This document shows positions 11,747-26,100 of a DNA stretch of 64,000 bases, piece after piece; positions within the stretch are counted from its first letter, which is position 1; every line of letters starts with the position of its first letter. Source of the stretch: Nemania diffusa (taxonomy: Eukaryota > Ascomycota > Sordariomycetes > Xylariales > Xylariaceae); assembly GCA_038501195.1 (NCBI GenBank), contig JBBPUQ010000005.1:992001-1056000 (forward strand), read 5' to 3'. The notes under the pieces are model-generated. The model was given only the letters and a program-made list of their open reading frames with translations. It did no database searches and was not told the DNA's origin. The position numbers and the translations under genes are program-made.

Positions 11747-14700
11747 TTTTTAAATAAAAATTTATATATAAATTATATTTAAAATATTATTAAAAAATTA
11801 TAAAAAGCTAAGCTATATATTAAACTTTTTAAATATTAATTTTATTAATATAAACTAAAATTTTTAAATTATATTATTTTAAATAAAAAAATTAAAATAA
11901 ACTTTTTATAAATTAATATTATTAAAAAATAGCTTTTTTTTAATTTTTATTATAAGTTATAATAATTTTTAAAATTTTGTAACTTTTATTGCTATTTTAT
12001 TAAAAAATATTTTTTAGTTGTTGTTTTATTATATTAATATTTAAAAAAAAGCGCAACTAAAACAAAAAAAAGTCAAATTTTTTTAAATAATTTAAAAAAA
12101 TATACTTTTAAATAATTATAAAATTTATTTAAACAAACTATTTTTTTTATATATTTTAACTTTAAAAAATAAATATTAATAAAAACTAATATATTTAAAA
12201 CTATATTTATAAATAATTTATTATAAAAAAATAATTAAAAGTAATAATAACTAGTTTTATTTTATTTTTAAAAGTTTTTTAATTAAAAATTAAACTAAAA
12301 TATATTAAACAAAAAAATATTAATTATTATTAAAAACTTTAAATATTAATATTATTATTTATAAAAAAACAAATTGTTTATTAAAGTATTAACTAACTAT
12401 AATAATTTTTAAACTTTTATAAAAATATTAAAACTAAATAAAAAATAAACTTGATAATATATTTATTTAGCTTTTTTTGATTTTATTATTAAATATAAAA
12501 AAAAAAAACAAAATAAAGCCGATTTTTTTTTATGTTGTTTTAATTATATAAATAATATATTTTTTAATATAAATTTTTTTTTTATATTAAAAAAAAAATT
12601 GCTATATAATATATAATTATTAAAAATTAATATTTAAAAATATTAATTAAAAAAATTTATATTAAATACTATTTTTTTAAATAATTAATTTTTATTTAAT
12701 TAGTTATATATATATAAATATAAATAATTATTATAAAAAAAAATATTTAAAACTTAAAAATTAATTAAAGTTTTAAATTATTAATTTAAAATATTTAAAA
12801 AAAAAATTTTAAATATTAATAAATTTTTAAATAAATCAAAAATAGTTTAGCTATAAAAAATTAATAGTTAATTTAAAATTTTTTAGTTTTTTATAATAAA
12901 AAAGTTTATATATTTTTTAAAAAATCAATTTATTTTTAACTAATTAAATTATATTATAATAACTTTTTTATAAATTATTTTAATTAAAAATATATTTTAA
13001 AACTTTTTTAAAAAAAGTTCTATTAATAAAATTTAAAATATAATATATAAAACTATATAAAAAACTATATTATTTGCTTTAAGTTTAAAACAAAATATTA
13101 TTAAAAATATAACAAATTAAATAGTTTGTTAATATTTATTAAATTTATATAAAAACTATTTATAAACTTTATAATTAATTTATTAAAAACTTTTTATAAA
13201 AATAATTATATAAATTTTATATTAATAATTATAAATTAATTTATTAAACTAATATATTTATTATTTATTTATATTATTATAATAACTATATAATTAGCTA
13301 TTTTATTTTATTAAAAAATAAAATATAAATTTAAAAGTTTTATTAAAATAATTATTAATTAAAGTTTTATATTTATTAATAGTTTTTAATTTAATTTATA
13401 TTATTATATTAAAATTAAAAAATATTATTTAATTATGTTTTATTTTAAAATTAACAATTAAATAAAATATATAAACTAAATAATTAAATATTATTTAAAA
13501 TATTTTATTTCTATTAAACAAGTTAATTAACTTTAGTTATTATTTTAAGCTTTTTTTATTATAAATTTAACAATTAATTCAATTATTAATATTTTATTTT
13601 TTAAAGCTTTATATAGCTATATATTAAAATTTAAATTGTTTATTAAAAATAATTTCACTTTAAAAAAAATATTAATAATATAAAATTAATTAAATAAATT
13701 AAAAACTATTAAAAATAAATTAACAAAATAATAATAAAATATAATCGAAAATTAAACGAAATATTATAATAATAAATATAAATTAATAAACTATAAAATA
13801 AATTAATTAATTGTTTTATTAATTAAATATTTTAAGTTTAAAAAATATTGCTATAAATTAATTTTTAAATATATTAAATTATTTAAAATTATTAGTAAAG
13901 TTAATTTATAAACTTATTATTTTTGTTTTTTTATATAATATATTTATTTTTATAATATATTTTTTGTTTAATTATTAAAACTTTAAAAAGTTAATAATAT
14001 AAATAAATTATTTATATTTAATTTAAAAAATAATAATATAAAATAAAAAATAAAAAATATAGTAAAAAAATATATTTATAAAAAAAATTTATATTATAAA
14101 GTTAAATAAAAAAGCTAGTTAATTAAATATAATTAATAAATATTAATTACTAATATATTTATTGTTAAAGCTATTATAAATTTAAAAAAAAAAAAAAAAA
14201 ATATAAAAAAAATAAATTAATAAAGCTATAAAAAAAACTATTTATTATATTATAATAAAAATATATTAAAACTATTAAAAAAACTTTTTAATTAATTATT
14301 TAAAATTATTAAAAAAATTAATAAAATAAAATAAATTAAAACTTTTATAAAAAAGTTTATATAATAAAAATCAAATTTATTTTTTTAAATAATAATTTAT
14401 GTTTTATTAATAAGTTATATATAAAACTTTATTAAAAAATTTAAAAAATAAATTTAAAAACATTTTAAAATGTTATAAACTTTTTATAAGTTTTAAAATA
14501 TTTTATATTATTATTGTTTTTATAATAAATTGTTTTTATTTTTTTTATAAAATAATATATAACTAAAAATTAAACTATATAGCTAATATTAAAAAACTAT
14601 AAATAAAATATAATAATATAGTAATATTAAATATATTAATTAATGTTTTATTTAAATTAAAAATAAAAATAAAAAATAAATAAAATAGTTTATTTATAAC

Positions 14701-15223
14701 ATTAATAATAAAAAAAACAATAGTTTATTAAATTAAAATTTTATACTAATAAATTAAAAATTAATATTTAATAATAATATTTTAAAATTAATAATTAATA
14801 TTAAAATTAATAACAAATATAAATAAAACAACTTATTTTTATAATAAAAACTTTGTTAATAAAATAAAAAGCAATATAATATAAAAAAAAAATATAGTAA
14901 AAAAACTTTAAAAAATAAAACTATATTTTAACAATTTTATAACAAAGCTAAATTAAAATATATTAAATATAGCTTTTTTTTTTATTATAAATAATAGTAC
15001 TGTTTAAATTGTTGTTATTTTTTTGTTTTAAATTAAACAAGTTAATATTAAACTTTAAAATTTTATATAAATAAACTATATTAAAAGTTATTATAATAAA
15101 CAACTAATTTTTTAATAATAAAATAAAATTAAAATAAAAGTAAAATTATTTATAAATTTATAAATATTGTAGTTTTTTTAATAGTTACTATATATAAAGC
15201 TTTTTAAATTTTTAAAAAAAAGT

Positions 15224-15520
15224 TATAACTAAACTATATTTATTATATAAAAAAACAATGCATAAAAATACACTAAAACATTTATTACACTTTGTAGCAA
15301 ATATTTACTTTATTATATTAAAAACAAATAATAAAAATATAACAAACAATATTAAAATAATAAAAAAAGTATTTATTACAGAAAAAAAAGCTTATATATA
15401 ATCGAGCTTATTATTACAAACTTAATTTTTTTTTTTTTTTTTTTTTTAATTTAGTATTTTTTTTTAAATATATAGTATTTTTATATATACTATATTAACT
15501 GTTTTTTTTTAACTTTTATA
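15224..15520 (+). repeat. 5' LTR of the nested element
   Basis: About 297 bp. This copy retains many C and G residues (AATGCATAAAAATACACT, ACACTTTGTAGC, AATCGAGC) that are T or A in the 3' copy, so it has been hit by RIP far less than its partner. Confidence 0.82.
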
Positions 15521-18500
15521 ATATTAAATTTATTTTATTTATTTGTTGTAAATTAATATTAAAAAATTTAACTTAATATTAATTTAATACTAATTTAATA
15601 TTAAATATATTTAATATTAATATTAAAATATTGATTTATTATTAAATATTAAATTTTTTATTTAATATTGAATTTTTTTTATACTTTTTATATTAACTTT
15701 ATATTTTAAAAAAATGCCGAGTTATAATATTGCAAGTTTTTTTAGTACTTAAAAAAAAAAAAAAAAAAAATGTTTATATTAAGCGATTTTTATTTTTATT
15801 TTAAAAATAAAAATAGTTACTTTAATACAAAAAAAACAGCTTTAAACTTTTTAGCTAAAAAGTTTATAATTTATAATATTACTTTATAAAAAATTATATT
15901 AAAGTTTATTAAAAAATATTTTAATAGTTTTAAAAAAAATATTTACTAATAATATTAAAACTATATAAAAAATAAAACAGTACAAAATTTTTATATATTT
16001 TATTTAATTATTAATAAAATTTAATAAAATATTTTTTTTTAAATAAAAAATAAATATAAATTAATTTATTAATAAAAATAATACTATATATATAAAACAT
16101 TTTTTTTATTTAATATAATAAAATATAAGTTTAAAAATAAAAAGTTTATTATTAATTATAATATTTAAAAAAAATTAAATAAAACTAAATTTAAGTTTAT
16201 TTTTAATAAAATATATATTTATATTGTTATAACTTAAATATTTTATAAAGCAATAAATTAACTATATATTATAATTTTTAATAATAGTTAAAATTAAAAT
16301 TATTTATATATTATTTATTATATTATAAAAAATTTTATATAAAAAAATAAACAGTTTTTATAAAAAACGAAAGTAAAACTAGTTAAAAACAAGCAAATTT
16401 TAAAAATATATAAAAAAAAAATTGAAAAATTATAAAACTGCAATAAAGTTTTTTAAAAAACTTTAATTAAAATATATAAAAAAATATTTACTATATAAAT
16501 TATTATTAAGCAAAAACTTATTTAACAAATATTTATTTAATAACTTTTTATTTAAAAAAGTTATATTTATATAAATAATATTAATAGCAAAATTATTTTT
16601 AATTAATTTATTTTAACAAAAAATATTTTATTTATTATTATATTTAAAAAAACTATTTAAAATTAAACTATTTAAAATAATTTAAATTTTAAAACAAATA
16701 TTTAAAAATTTATTATTTTATATATATTTATTTTAAAAAGTTTTATTTATAATATATTTATTTTAAAAAATATTATTTAAAAAAGCAATTATAAAAAAAA
16801 TATAACATTAAATTTAATATTTTTAAATAATAAAAAACAAAAAATAAAAATAACAAATTTTTTTATTTTTATTAATAATATTTTTTTAAATAATAAATTT
16901 ATAATTAAATTTTATTATTAATATTTATTTATAAAAAATAAACTTTAAATAAATATAAATTATTTTATAAATAAACAAAGCTAAATATATTATATTTTAA
17001 AACATATAAATAAATTAATTGTTTTAAAAATTATTTTATTTATAAAATAAGTTTTAAAATAAAACAGTTTTATATATATAACTATTATAAAAGTTTTAAA
17101 ATATTTATTAAAATTATATAATAACTTTTATAAATATAAAAAAGTTTAAACTAAATATAAAAAGTTTAAAATAAAAAAACTAAAAATATTTTTAAATTTT
17201 TAATTTAAATTTATTAAATTAATTAATTAAATTTATATATTTTAAATTAACTATAAATAAAATTTATATAATAAATTATTAAAATAATTAAATAAAGTTA
17301 TAATATTTAATATAAATAGTTTTAAAATTATTTTTAACATTTATTGTTTTTATATTTAAATTATTAATTATTAATAATATAAAAACTTTATTAATAATTT
17401 TATTTTGTAAAAAATTAACTAATAGCTATTAAAATATAATATAATTAATATTTTAAAAAATTTATTTATAAAAAATTTATTTTTATAAAACTTATTTATA
17501 AAACTATTATTTAATAAAGTTATATTTTTAACTATTAAATAATATTTTTTTATTTTAATATTTAAAAATTAAAAAATAAATATAAACTTTATATAAAACT
17601 ACAATATAAAAAAAAAATAATTTTAATATAAAAAAATTTTTATTTTATTTATTATAAAGTTAATTATTAAAGTATTAACTATTTATATTATAAAAAATAT
17701 ATATGTTTAAATATTGTTTAAGTTGTAACAATTATAAAAAAAAAAATAAGTTATTTTAAAAATAACTAAAAAATTAATATAAAAAAAAAAAGTTCAAAAA
17801 ATAAAAAAACTTAAAATAATTAGTTTTTTTTTTTAAATTTATTATACTATTAGTTTTAAATTTAAATTAATATAAAAAAGTTTTATTTAATTTTTTAAAA
17901 AAAATTTTTAAAAAAAAACTTTTATTAATAATTTATTTAATAATATTTAATAAATTAAAATTTTTTACTTTTATTTTAACTAATATAAAAACTAAAATAT
18001 ATTTATATATAAATATTTGATTTATTAAAAAAATAATATAACTTTTAAACTTTTTTAAATTATTTAATTTTAAATTTATTTTTATTATAAAATATAATAA
18101 CAATAGTAATTAAAAAATTACTAAAGTATTAAATATTTACTTTTATATTAATATATATATTATTTAAAATGTTTTTATAATAATATTAAATATAAAATAT
18201 AATATAATTATTAAATAAAAGTTTTTTATATATTATAATATATTAGTTAATTATTAAAAACAAAAACTGATATTTTTTATTACAAAAAAAAAAAAGCTTA
18301 TTAAAAATATATTATTAAATAAAACAAAATAATTAAAAAGTTCAAATTATTAAATTAATACTATATAACAAAACAAACTGTTTAAAACTAAAATAATTTA
18401 AAAAATACAAAATATTATTTAGTTATAAAGCTTGTTTATTATAAAAAAACAAATTTTTTAATTAAAAGCTATATATAAAAAATCAAATAAAAAAACAAAA

Positions 18501-19429
18501 AAATACTTTTTTATAATTAGTTTTATTTATATTATATTTAAATTTTTTTAATATATTATTAATTTATTTAAAAAAAACTAAATAAAATATAAATTATAAA
18601 AAATAGAAATATTATTAACAAATAATAATAAAATAAAACTATTTCAAAAAAACTTATTTAAAAAAGCTTTATTAAAAAAAAAACTTAAGCTAAAAAACTA
18701 TTATAACAAATATAAACTGCAAAAAAATATTATAAAATAATACAAATATTAACTTATTAGCATTTTTATATTAAATGTTATAACTTTTGTAATAATAATA
18801 TATTAAAAAAATATTAAATTATATAAAATAATTTTTTTATATAAAATAAATTTAATAATTATTTAAAAAAAATCTAAATTAAAAAGTTTAAAAAAAAACT
18901 TTTAAAAAATAATTAAATAAATAATATTTATAAAATATTATAAATATTTTAATATATTTAATAAAAAAACTTTTAATTAAATATTATTTTAAAAATATAA
19001 AGTTAATTATTAAATTAAACTTATAAAAAATTTAAAAAACTTAAAATATAATATTTTATATAAAATGTTTTTAAAAAAAACTAAAACTTATAAACAATAT
19101 ATATATAAAAACTTAATAAAAAGTTTTATTAAATTTATTATAGCACTTTAAATAATATTAGTTTTATTTATATAAAAAAGCAATAAATTTTTAAAGTTAT
19201 ATATAAATTATTAAAAACTAAACTTTTTAATATAAAAAAACTAATATTTTTTATTTTTAATTAATAAAATATTTATTTGTTTTATAAAAGTAAAAATTTA
19301 TACTAAATTAAATATAAAACAAACATTTTACTGTATATATATAGCAAAAAAATATAAATTTTTAACTATATTTTGTATATAATATAAAGTATATTAATTT
19401 AATATTTTATTTTTTAGTTTAATAAATAA

Positions 19430-19820
19430 ACTAATTATATTTTAACAATTTATTAATAATATTTTATATAATATATATTAACAATATATTAATATATTTA
19501 AATAATAAAATTAAATATAAATTTTATATAAAAAAAGTTTTAAATAAATTATAAACTATAAAATTATAAATAAATTTAAAAAAATATAAATTTTATATAA
19601 TTAAAACTAAATTTTTAAAATTTATTATTAATATTAATAAAATTGAAATACATTTAATAAAAACTAAAGTAATTTATAAATAAAAACTATTTAAAAAATA
19701 TAGCATAGTTTAAATTTAAAAAATATAGTTTTTTTTAAAATTTTATAATTTTTATAAACAGTTTATTAAAAAGTTTAACTATATTATAAAACTATTAATT
19801 TAATTAACAGTTATTACAGT
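19430..19820 (+). pseudogene. Fossil Ty3/Gypsy reverse transcriptase and connection region in the nested element
   Basis: In successive + strand frames: a stretch near 19440-19500 reads as the finger-palm region ending YINNILIY (active form YVDDILIY). At about 19638-19700 KIEIHLIKTKVIYK corresponds to GIEMDPEKxKAI. At about 19728-19812 FFLKFYNFYKQFIKKF followed by NYIIKLLI corresponds to FLGFxNFYRxFIxxFS and IxKPLT, the conserved segment after the palm. Nearly every departure from the family pattern is a G-to-A or C-to-T change. Small frame changes occur between segments. Confidence 0.82.
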
Positions 19821-22143
19821 TTATTTTAACTAGTTTAAAATATATTAAAAAATATTTAATTAATTAAAACAAACTTTATTATTAATACTAATACTTTATT
19901 ATTTTTTGTTTAATATAAAAATATATATAAAAATAAACATATTAAATAATATAGCTATAAGTTGTTTTTTATAAAAAAACAGTTTAAAAAACAACTAATA
20001 TTTTATAATATTTTATTTTAAAATGTTTTATAAAATTAAATTTAACTATAGTATTTATAACAAAAAAATATTAATAATAATAAAAAAACTTATTTGTTAA
20101 AAAATAAAATTAATAAATTTATAATAAATTAAACTTTTTATAATAATTATTAACTATATAACATTAAAATATTTTACTGTTAAATATATATTAAATTTTT
20201 AATAAACTAAATAAGTTAAGCTAATATTATATTATAATTTTGTAATTATTTATTAATTAAAAACTTAAAATATTATTTTAAACATTATATTAAAGCTAAA
20301 AAATAAATTAAAAAGTTAAAAACAAAAAAAAAATAAATAATATATAATAGTACTTTTTTAACTAGTTACAATTTTAAAATAACTAATTTTAAAAAATTTT
20401 ACTTTAAAATGTTTTATTTTATAAATAATCAAAATTTATAAATTAGTAATTAATAAACTATTATTTATATTAAATATATTTTTAATTAATATTTTATTAC
20501 AAACTAACTATAAAAGTTTTTTATTAAAAAAATATAAAAAGTTAATACTTAATATATTATAAATAAATTATTAAATGTTTAAAAATTTAATAATATATAA
20601 AAAATGTTTAATTATAGCTAATATAAATAATTTATAAACAAAAGTAATTTAAAAAGCTTACAATTAAATTTTAATAGTTTATTTTAAAAAAAGCAAAATT
20701 AAAAAACTAGTAATAAATAAATACTAATAATTAAAAATATTTAAAAATATTAATATATATATAATTAACTGCTTTTATAAAGTTGTTAAAATATTTTAAA
20801 ACAAAACATTAAGTAAACTTTATTTATTTAAAATTTTAAACTATTTTTAATAATATATTATTATTAACTTTAAAAGTTTTTTTAAAAATAAATTAAATAA
20901 TAATATAATTTTTACTATAATAAACTATTTATTTAAGCTTTATTAAACTATATTTTATAATTTATTAATTATAGCAAAAAATATAGCTTAAATATATTAT
21001 AAAAGCTTTTATTAGCTATTTAAATAGTTTAAATTTGTTATAAATAATTAAAGCTTTTAATTTATTAAAAACTTTATAAATAAACTATTATAAATTTATA
21101 AAATAAAGCTAGATTTTTTGTTTATAAAATATTATAAAATAATAAAACAAATAAAAAATATATACTAATAAATTAATTAGTAGTTATATTTTTATATTAA
21201 CTATTTTTAAAACAATTAATTAAAAGTACTATTAATTTTAAACAATGTTTAAACTGTATTATTATACAATTTATTAAAAGGTTTTTTTTTTTAAAAAGTT
21301 ATTATAAAACAACTTATATATATAATTTTTAACTAAAAAAATAAAACAAAAACAACTATTAAACTTTTTACTTAAAAAAAGCTGATTTAATAAAAAGTAC
21401 AAACATTTAAAAAATAAATTTATAAATATTTATTTATAGCTAAAAATTAAATATAAAAAATATAAAACAAAATAACTAAACAAGTTAATAAATATAAATA
21501 AAAGTTAAATTTTAATATAAATAACTTTGTTTATATTTTAAAAAAAAAAATAAATAAATTAATTGTTTAAATAACAAATTTAACTATTTTTTTATATAAA
21601 TATTATATAAATTTTTAAAATATAAAAATTATATTTATTTATTAAAACTACTAAACTAATAAAAAAAAGTACATTAATTTTATATAAATTAATTACAAAA
21701 ATATATAAATAATTTATTACTTAAATAAAAATATAAACATTTAAATAAAAAAATTATAGATTTAAATATTAATAATAAAAAATAAAAAATTAAAAAAATT
21801 TTATTTTTATAAATTTAATATAAAAAACTGTTTTATAAAATAAACTAAAAAAACTAAAACTTAAATAATATATAATATTTTATTATTAACTTTTATAACT
21901 TTTTTACTTTGTTATAACAATATTATAATAATTATTTTAATAAAGCAAAACTATTTAAATAGTTAAAATATTAACTAAAAGCTTTTAAAAAAAAACAAAC
22001 TAAATTAAATTATAAAAATAACAACTATATTAAATTTAATTAAGTATAATTTTACAAAATTAAATTTTAAAAAGTTTAAACTATTTATTAGCTTTATAGT
22101 TATTATAAGTTTAAAGCAAATTTTAAACAAATAAAAAAATAGT

Positions 22144-22441
22144 TATAACTAAACTATATTTATTATATAAAAAAACAATATATAAAAAATATATTAAAAT
22201 ATTTATTATATTTTATAATAAATATTTACTTTATTATATTAAAAACAAATAATAAAAATATAATAAATAATATTAAAACAATAAAAAAAGTATTTATTAT
22301 AAAAAAAAAAGCTTGTATATAATTAAACTTACTATTACAAATTTAATTCTTTTTTTTTTTTTTTTTTTAGTTTAATATTTTCTTTTAAATATATAGTATT
22401 TTTATATGTGCTATATTAGTTATTTTTTTTTAGCTTTTACA
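22144..22441 (+). repeat. 3' LTR of the nested element
   Basis: Partner of 15224-15520. Almost every C and G retained in the left copy is T or A here. Preceded by an A-rich stretch (AAATAAAAAAAT) that may be the remains of the polypurine tract. Confidence 0.8.
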
Positions 22442-22727
22442 AAAAGTAGTAAATTTTTAAAAATTTAATATTTTTAAGCTAAAAAAAATTATAAAAACAT
22501 TTAAAATAAAAGTAATATATTAATAAAGCAATTATAATTTAAAACTTGTTTTAATATTTAAATTAATAATTGTAAATATAAACAATTTAATAATAAAAAA
22601 GTATATTAAAAGTAGTAGCAATAAATAAAATATAAAAAAAAAAAAAAAAAAATATAAAAATGATTTAAAAACAAGAATAAATAGCAAAAAAAAAACTTGT
22701 TAAATAAAAGTTAATAAAATTAATAAT

Positions 22728-22731
<4 letters not shown>

Positions 22732-22772
<41 letters not shown>
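22732..22772 (+). repeat. Poly(A) run of 41 bases
   Basis: Longest homopolymer noticed in the window, followed by CGGC. Could be the tail of a retroposed sequence, an expanded polypurine tract or a replication-slippage product; length may be unreliable in raw sequence. Confidence 0.7.
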
Positions 22773-22773
<1 letters not shown>

Positions 22774-23015
22774 GGCAAATTTATAATTTTATATATTTTT
22801 GTTTATATATAAAGCTATATTAATAAAAGTATAAATTATTTTTAAAAATTAACAATTTATAAAATATTTAAATATTTATATATAACTATATATTATTTAT
22901 ATTTTTAATTAATTAAATTAATAAATTAATTAATTAATTTATATATTTAAATTAATTAATATATAATTAATTTTTACAATTAAGTTAAAAATAACTTAAA
23001 TTAAAAAAAAAATAA

Positions 23016-23199
23016 TTATTAAAATTTAAAAGTTAAAATTTAAAAAAATATTAATATATTTATATATATTTATTTTATATATATTTTAAAAGAAATTTTT
23101 TTTTTTTTTAAGTTTTAATTTTATATAATATATATTATTAACTATATATTATTTATTATATTATATTTAATTTATAGTTTTTTTTATTTTATAATAATA
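23016..23199 (+). repeat. Right LTR of the older element
   Basis: Partner of 8752-8934, 14,264 bp away because of the nested insertion; consistently the more AT-mutated copy. Confidence 0.75.
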
Positions 23200-26100
23200 T
23201 TTTTATTAATTAATTTATTTTTTATTATAATTATATAAAAATTTAAAATTTAAAAAAAAAAATAATTTTTTAATTTAAAAAAAATATAAAATATTTATAA
23301 AAATATACTTTTAAAAAAATTATAACTATTAAAATAATTTAAATAGTTAAAATTTTTTTAAATAAAATAAAATAATAAAATATAAAAAATTATCGATTTT
23401 ATTTTTTTATAGTTTTTTTATATTATAATATTTATTAATTTATAAATTTTTTATTATTATAAATATAATTAATAAACTAATTAATTTTATAAAAATTTTT
23501 TCAATTTATTTAATTAATTTTTAAAAAAATTTAAAATAAACTTTATTTTTTAAAATAATTTATTTTTAATTAATTTTAAATTATATTATTTATAAAATAT
23601 ATATTATAAAATTATTAATTTTTTTAATATTTCTATTTTCTTTTTTTTATAATATTAGTTATTTTAAAATAGTTTTAAAAAAATAAAATTAAGTTTATTA
23701 AATAAATAAAGCTATAATATTAGTTATTATTTTATTTTAATAAAAAAAAATAAATTATATAATTTAAAAATAAAAAGTTAAAAAAATAAACAATAATATT
23801 TTTTTATTAAATAGTTTAAAAGTAATAATATATTTTTTTATATTTTATAATAAAAAAAATAAATATAAAAAAATTAATAAAAAAAATAAGTTTTTATAAA
23901 ATGTTATAAATTATAAAATATTTTTAAAAATAATTTATTAAGCTTTTTTTTTTATATTTGTTTTAATAATTTTATATAAATATATATAATTTAAAAGTTT
24001 TAAAAAATATTATTAAAAATAAAATTATATATAAACTTTTTTATATTATAAAAAATAAAATATATTATTATTATTAATTTTAATAAAATAAATTATAATT
24101 ATATTTAATATTTAAAAATTATATTAATTAAAAACTTAAGTTTTTTAATTTATTATATTATAATTTATTTATAATTATTTAAAAAATTATAGTTTATTAT
24201 ATATTTAAAATTTAAAAATAAAAATAAATAAAAACTATAATATTTAATATAATAATTAAAAGTTTTAATATAAATATTAAATATTTAATAATTTTTTTTT
24301 GTTTTTTTTTAATTAAATTTTTATTATAATAAAAAATTAAAAAAACTATTAAATTATTTTTAATAATTATAAATTAAATTATATTTTTATTACTTTTAAA
24401 ACTTAAATATATTTTTTATTTTAATAATATTATTATAATCTAAATATAAAAATAAAATAAAAAATAAAATTAAAAAATATATTAATTTAGTAATTATTTA
24501 TATATAATTTTAATATTTTTATTATAAATGTAATAATAAATAAATAAAAATATTAAAGTTATAAATAAATAAAAATATAAAAATATAAATCAAAAAAAAT
24601 AAAAAATAAAAAAAAAATTTAAAAAATAAAAACTAATATAATAAATTTAAATAAAAAAAAAAATAAAAGCTAATAATATATTTAAGTTTAATATTTTTAT
24701 TTAATAACTTTTTTTTATAACTTTTTTAATATAAAATAAATAATAAAAAAAATATTATTTTTTTTAAATTATTAAAAAATTTTATATAATTAATTAAACT
24801 TTTTAAATATTTTTAAAAAGTTGTTTATATTATATAAAGTTTTATAACTTAATAAATAAATAAATAATTTTTTTTAAGTTTTTTAAATAATTTATAATTT
24901 TTAAATAATAATTTTATAATAATTATTAATATTTTAATTTATAAACTTTTTAATTTATATATAAACTATTGTTTAATTAATTATTTAATTTAATTTTTTT
25001 AAATTAAATTAAACTTTTAAAAATAATTATATTTATTTATTTATTAATATATAAAGTTTATTATTTTTATTAATTATTTTTTTTTTTATTAAAATTTTAA
25101 TTATAATATAATATTTTTTTAGTTTATATTTTTTTTATTTATATAATCTTTTTTTTTTAAATTAATAAATTTTTTAAATTTTTAATAAGTTTTTTTTAAT
25201 ATTTTTTTTTTAATAATTTTTATAATTTATTTATAATTTTTTTATAAAATTAAAAAATATATAATATTATTATATTTATTAAAAATTATTACTTTTATAT
25301 TTAAAATTAATATTTTATTTTATTATTAAATTAAAAAGTTTTTAGTTTTTATTAGTTTAATTATTAATTTAAATTATAAAAATTTAATAATTTAAATATA
25401 ATTAATATAATATAATTTATTAATAAAAAAGTTTATAAAATAAAGTTTTTTAATATTTAATATATTATAAATATTTAAAAAATTTATTAATTTTTAGTTT
25501 TTTTAATTAATTATATTATATTTTAAATTTTAATATATTTTTAATTTAAAATTTTATATAATATTATTAAAAGTTGTTATATTTATTAAAAAATATATTT
25601 TAATATTTTTAAAAATTTCGATATTTTTTAGTTTATTTTTATAACTATTAATAAAATTTTTAATTAAAACATTATTTTTTATATTTTTTATATTAAAACA
25701 AATTAAATTAGTTTTTAAAATAAATATATTTTTAATTTTATATATAATTATTATAAAATTAAAAGTTTTTATATTTAATAATTTAGTATTTTTAATATAA
25801 TATTTTATAAATTTTATAAATATTGTTTTATTTATTTTAAAATATATAATAAAATTAATATATAGCTATTTTTTAAATAAATTTCGATTTTTAGCTTTAT
25901 TAATAATATTTGTAACAATTGTAAATTTATTATTTAAAAAGTTTATTATATTTAATATTATAATAATTTAATAATTAATTAATTTAAAATAAATAAATAA
26001 ACTATTAAATTTAAATTATATATTTATTTTAATAATAATATTATTAAGTTTATTATTTTTTTTTTATAATTTATAAATTAATTTAAATTTAAATTAAAAA

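Larger units (their letters stand above)
8752..15220 (+). mobile_element. Ty3/Gypsy retrotransposon (older host element), left segment
   Basis: Begins with a 183-bp repeat at 8752-8934 that recurs in the same orientation at 23016-23199 with only C/T and G/A differences (landmark TATATTTATATATATTTATT), taken as LTRs. The + strand at 11449-11746 carries fossil Gypsy reverse transcriptase. The body is interrupted at about 15.22 kb by the younger element at 15224-22441 and resumes at 22442. Without the insertion the element would be about 7.2 kb, normal for the family. All frames are dead. Confidence 0.72.
15224..22441 (+). mobile_element. Nested Ty3/Gypsy LTR retrotransposon, about 7.2 kb, RIP-inactivated
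   Basis: Paired LTRs at 15224-15520 and 22144-22441 are 6920 bp apart and in direct orientation. Their ends read TATAACT...TTTTACA, i.e. the canonical TGTAA...TTACA inverted ends with one G-to-A change. AAAGT precedes the left LTR, and the same five bases appear one position off after the right LTR, a probable 5-bp target duplication. Fossil reverse transcriptase at about 19.43-19.82 kb fixes the orientation as +. It lies inside the element at 8752-23199, so it inserted later. No frame survives. Confidence 0.82.
22442..23199 (+). mobile_element. Older Ty3/Gypsy element, right segment with 3' LTR
   Basis: Continuation of the element that starts at 8752, after the nested insertion. Contains an uninterrupted run of 41 A at 22732-22772 and ends with the LTR at 23016-23199. 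No coding remnant recognised here. Confidence 0.6.

Noticed and set aside
18776..18820. Gag zinc knuckle in the nested element (CYNFCNNNILKK)
   Set aside because: Cysteine spacing is three residues instead of two and the final His/Cys are not visible; too weak to annotate.
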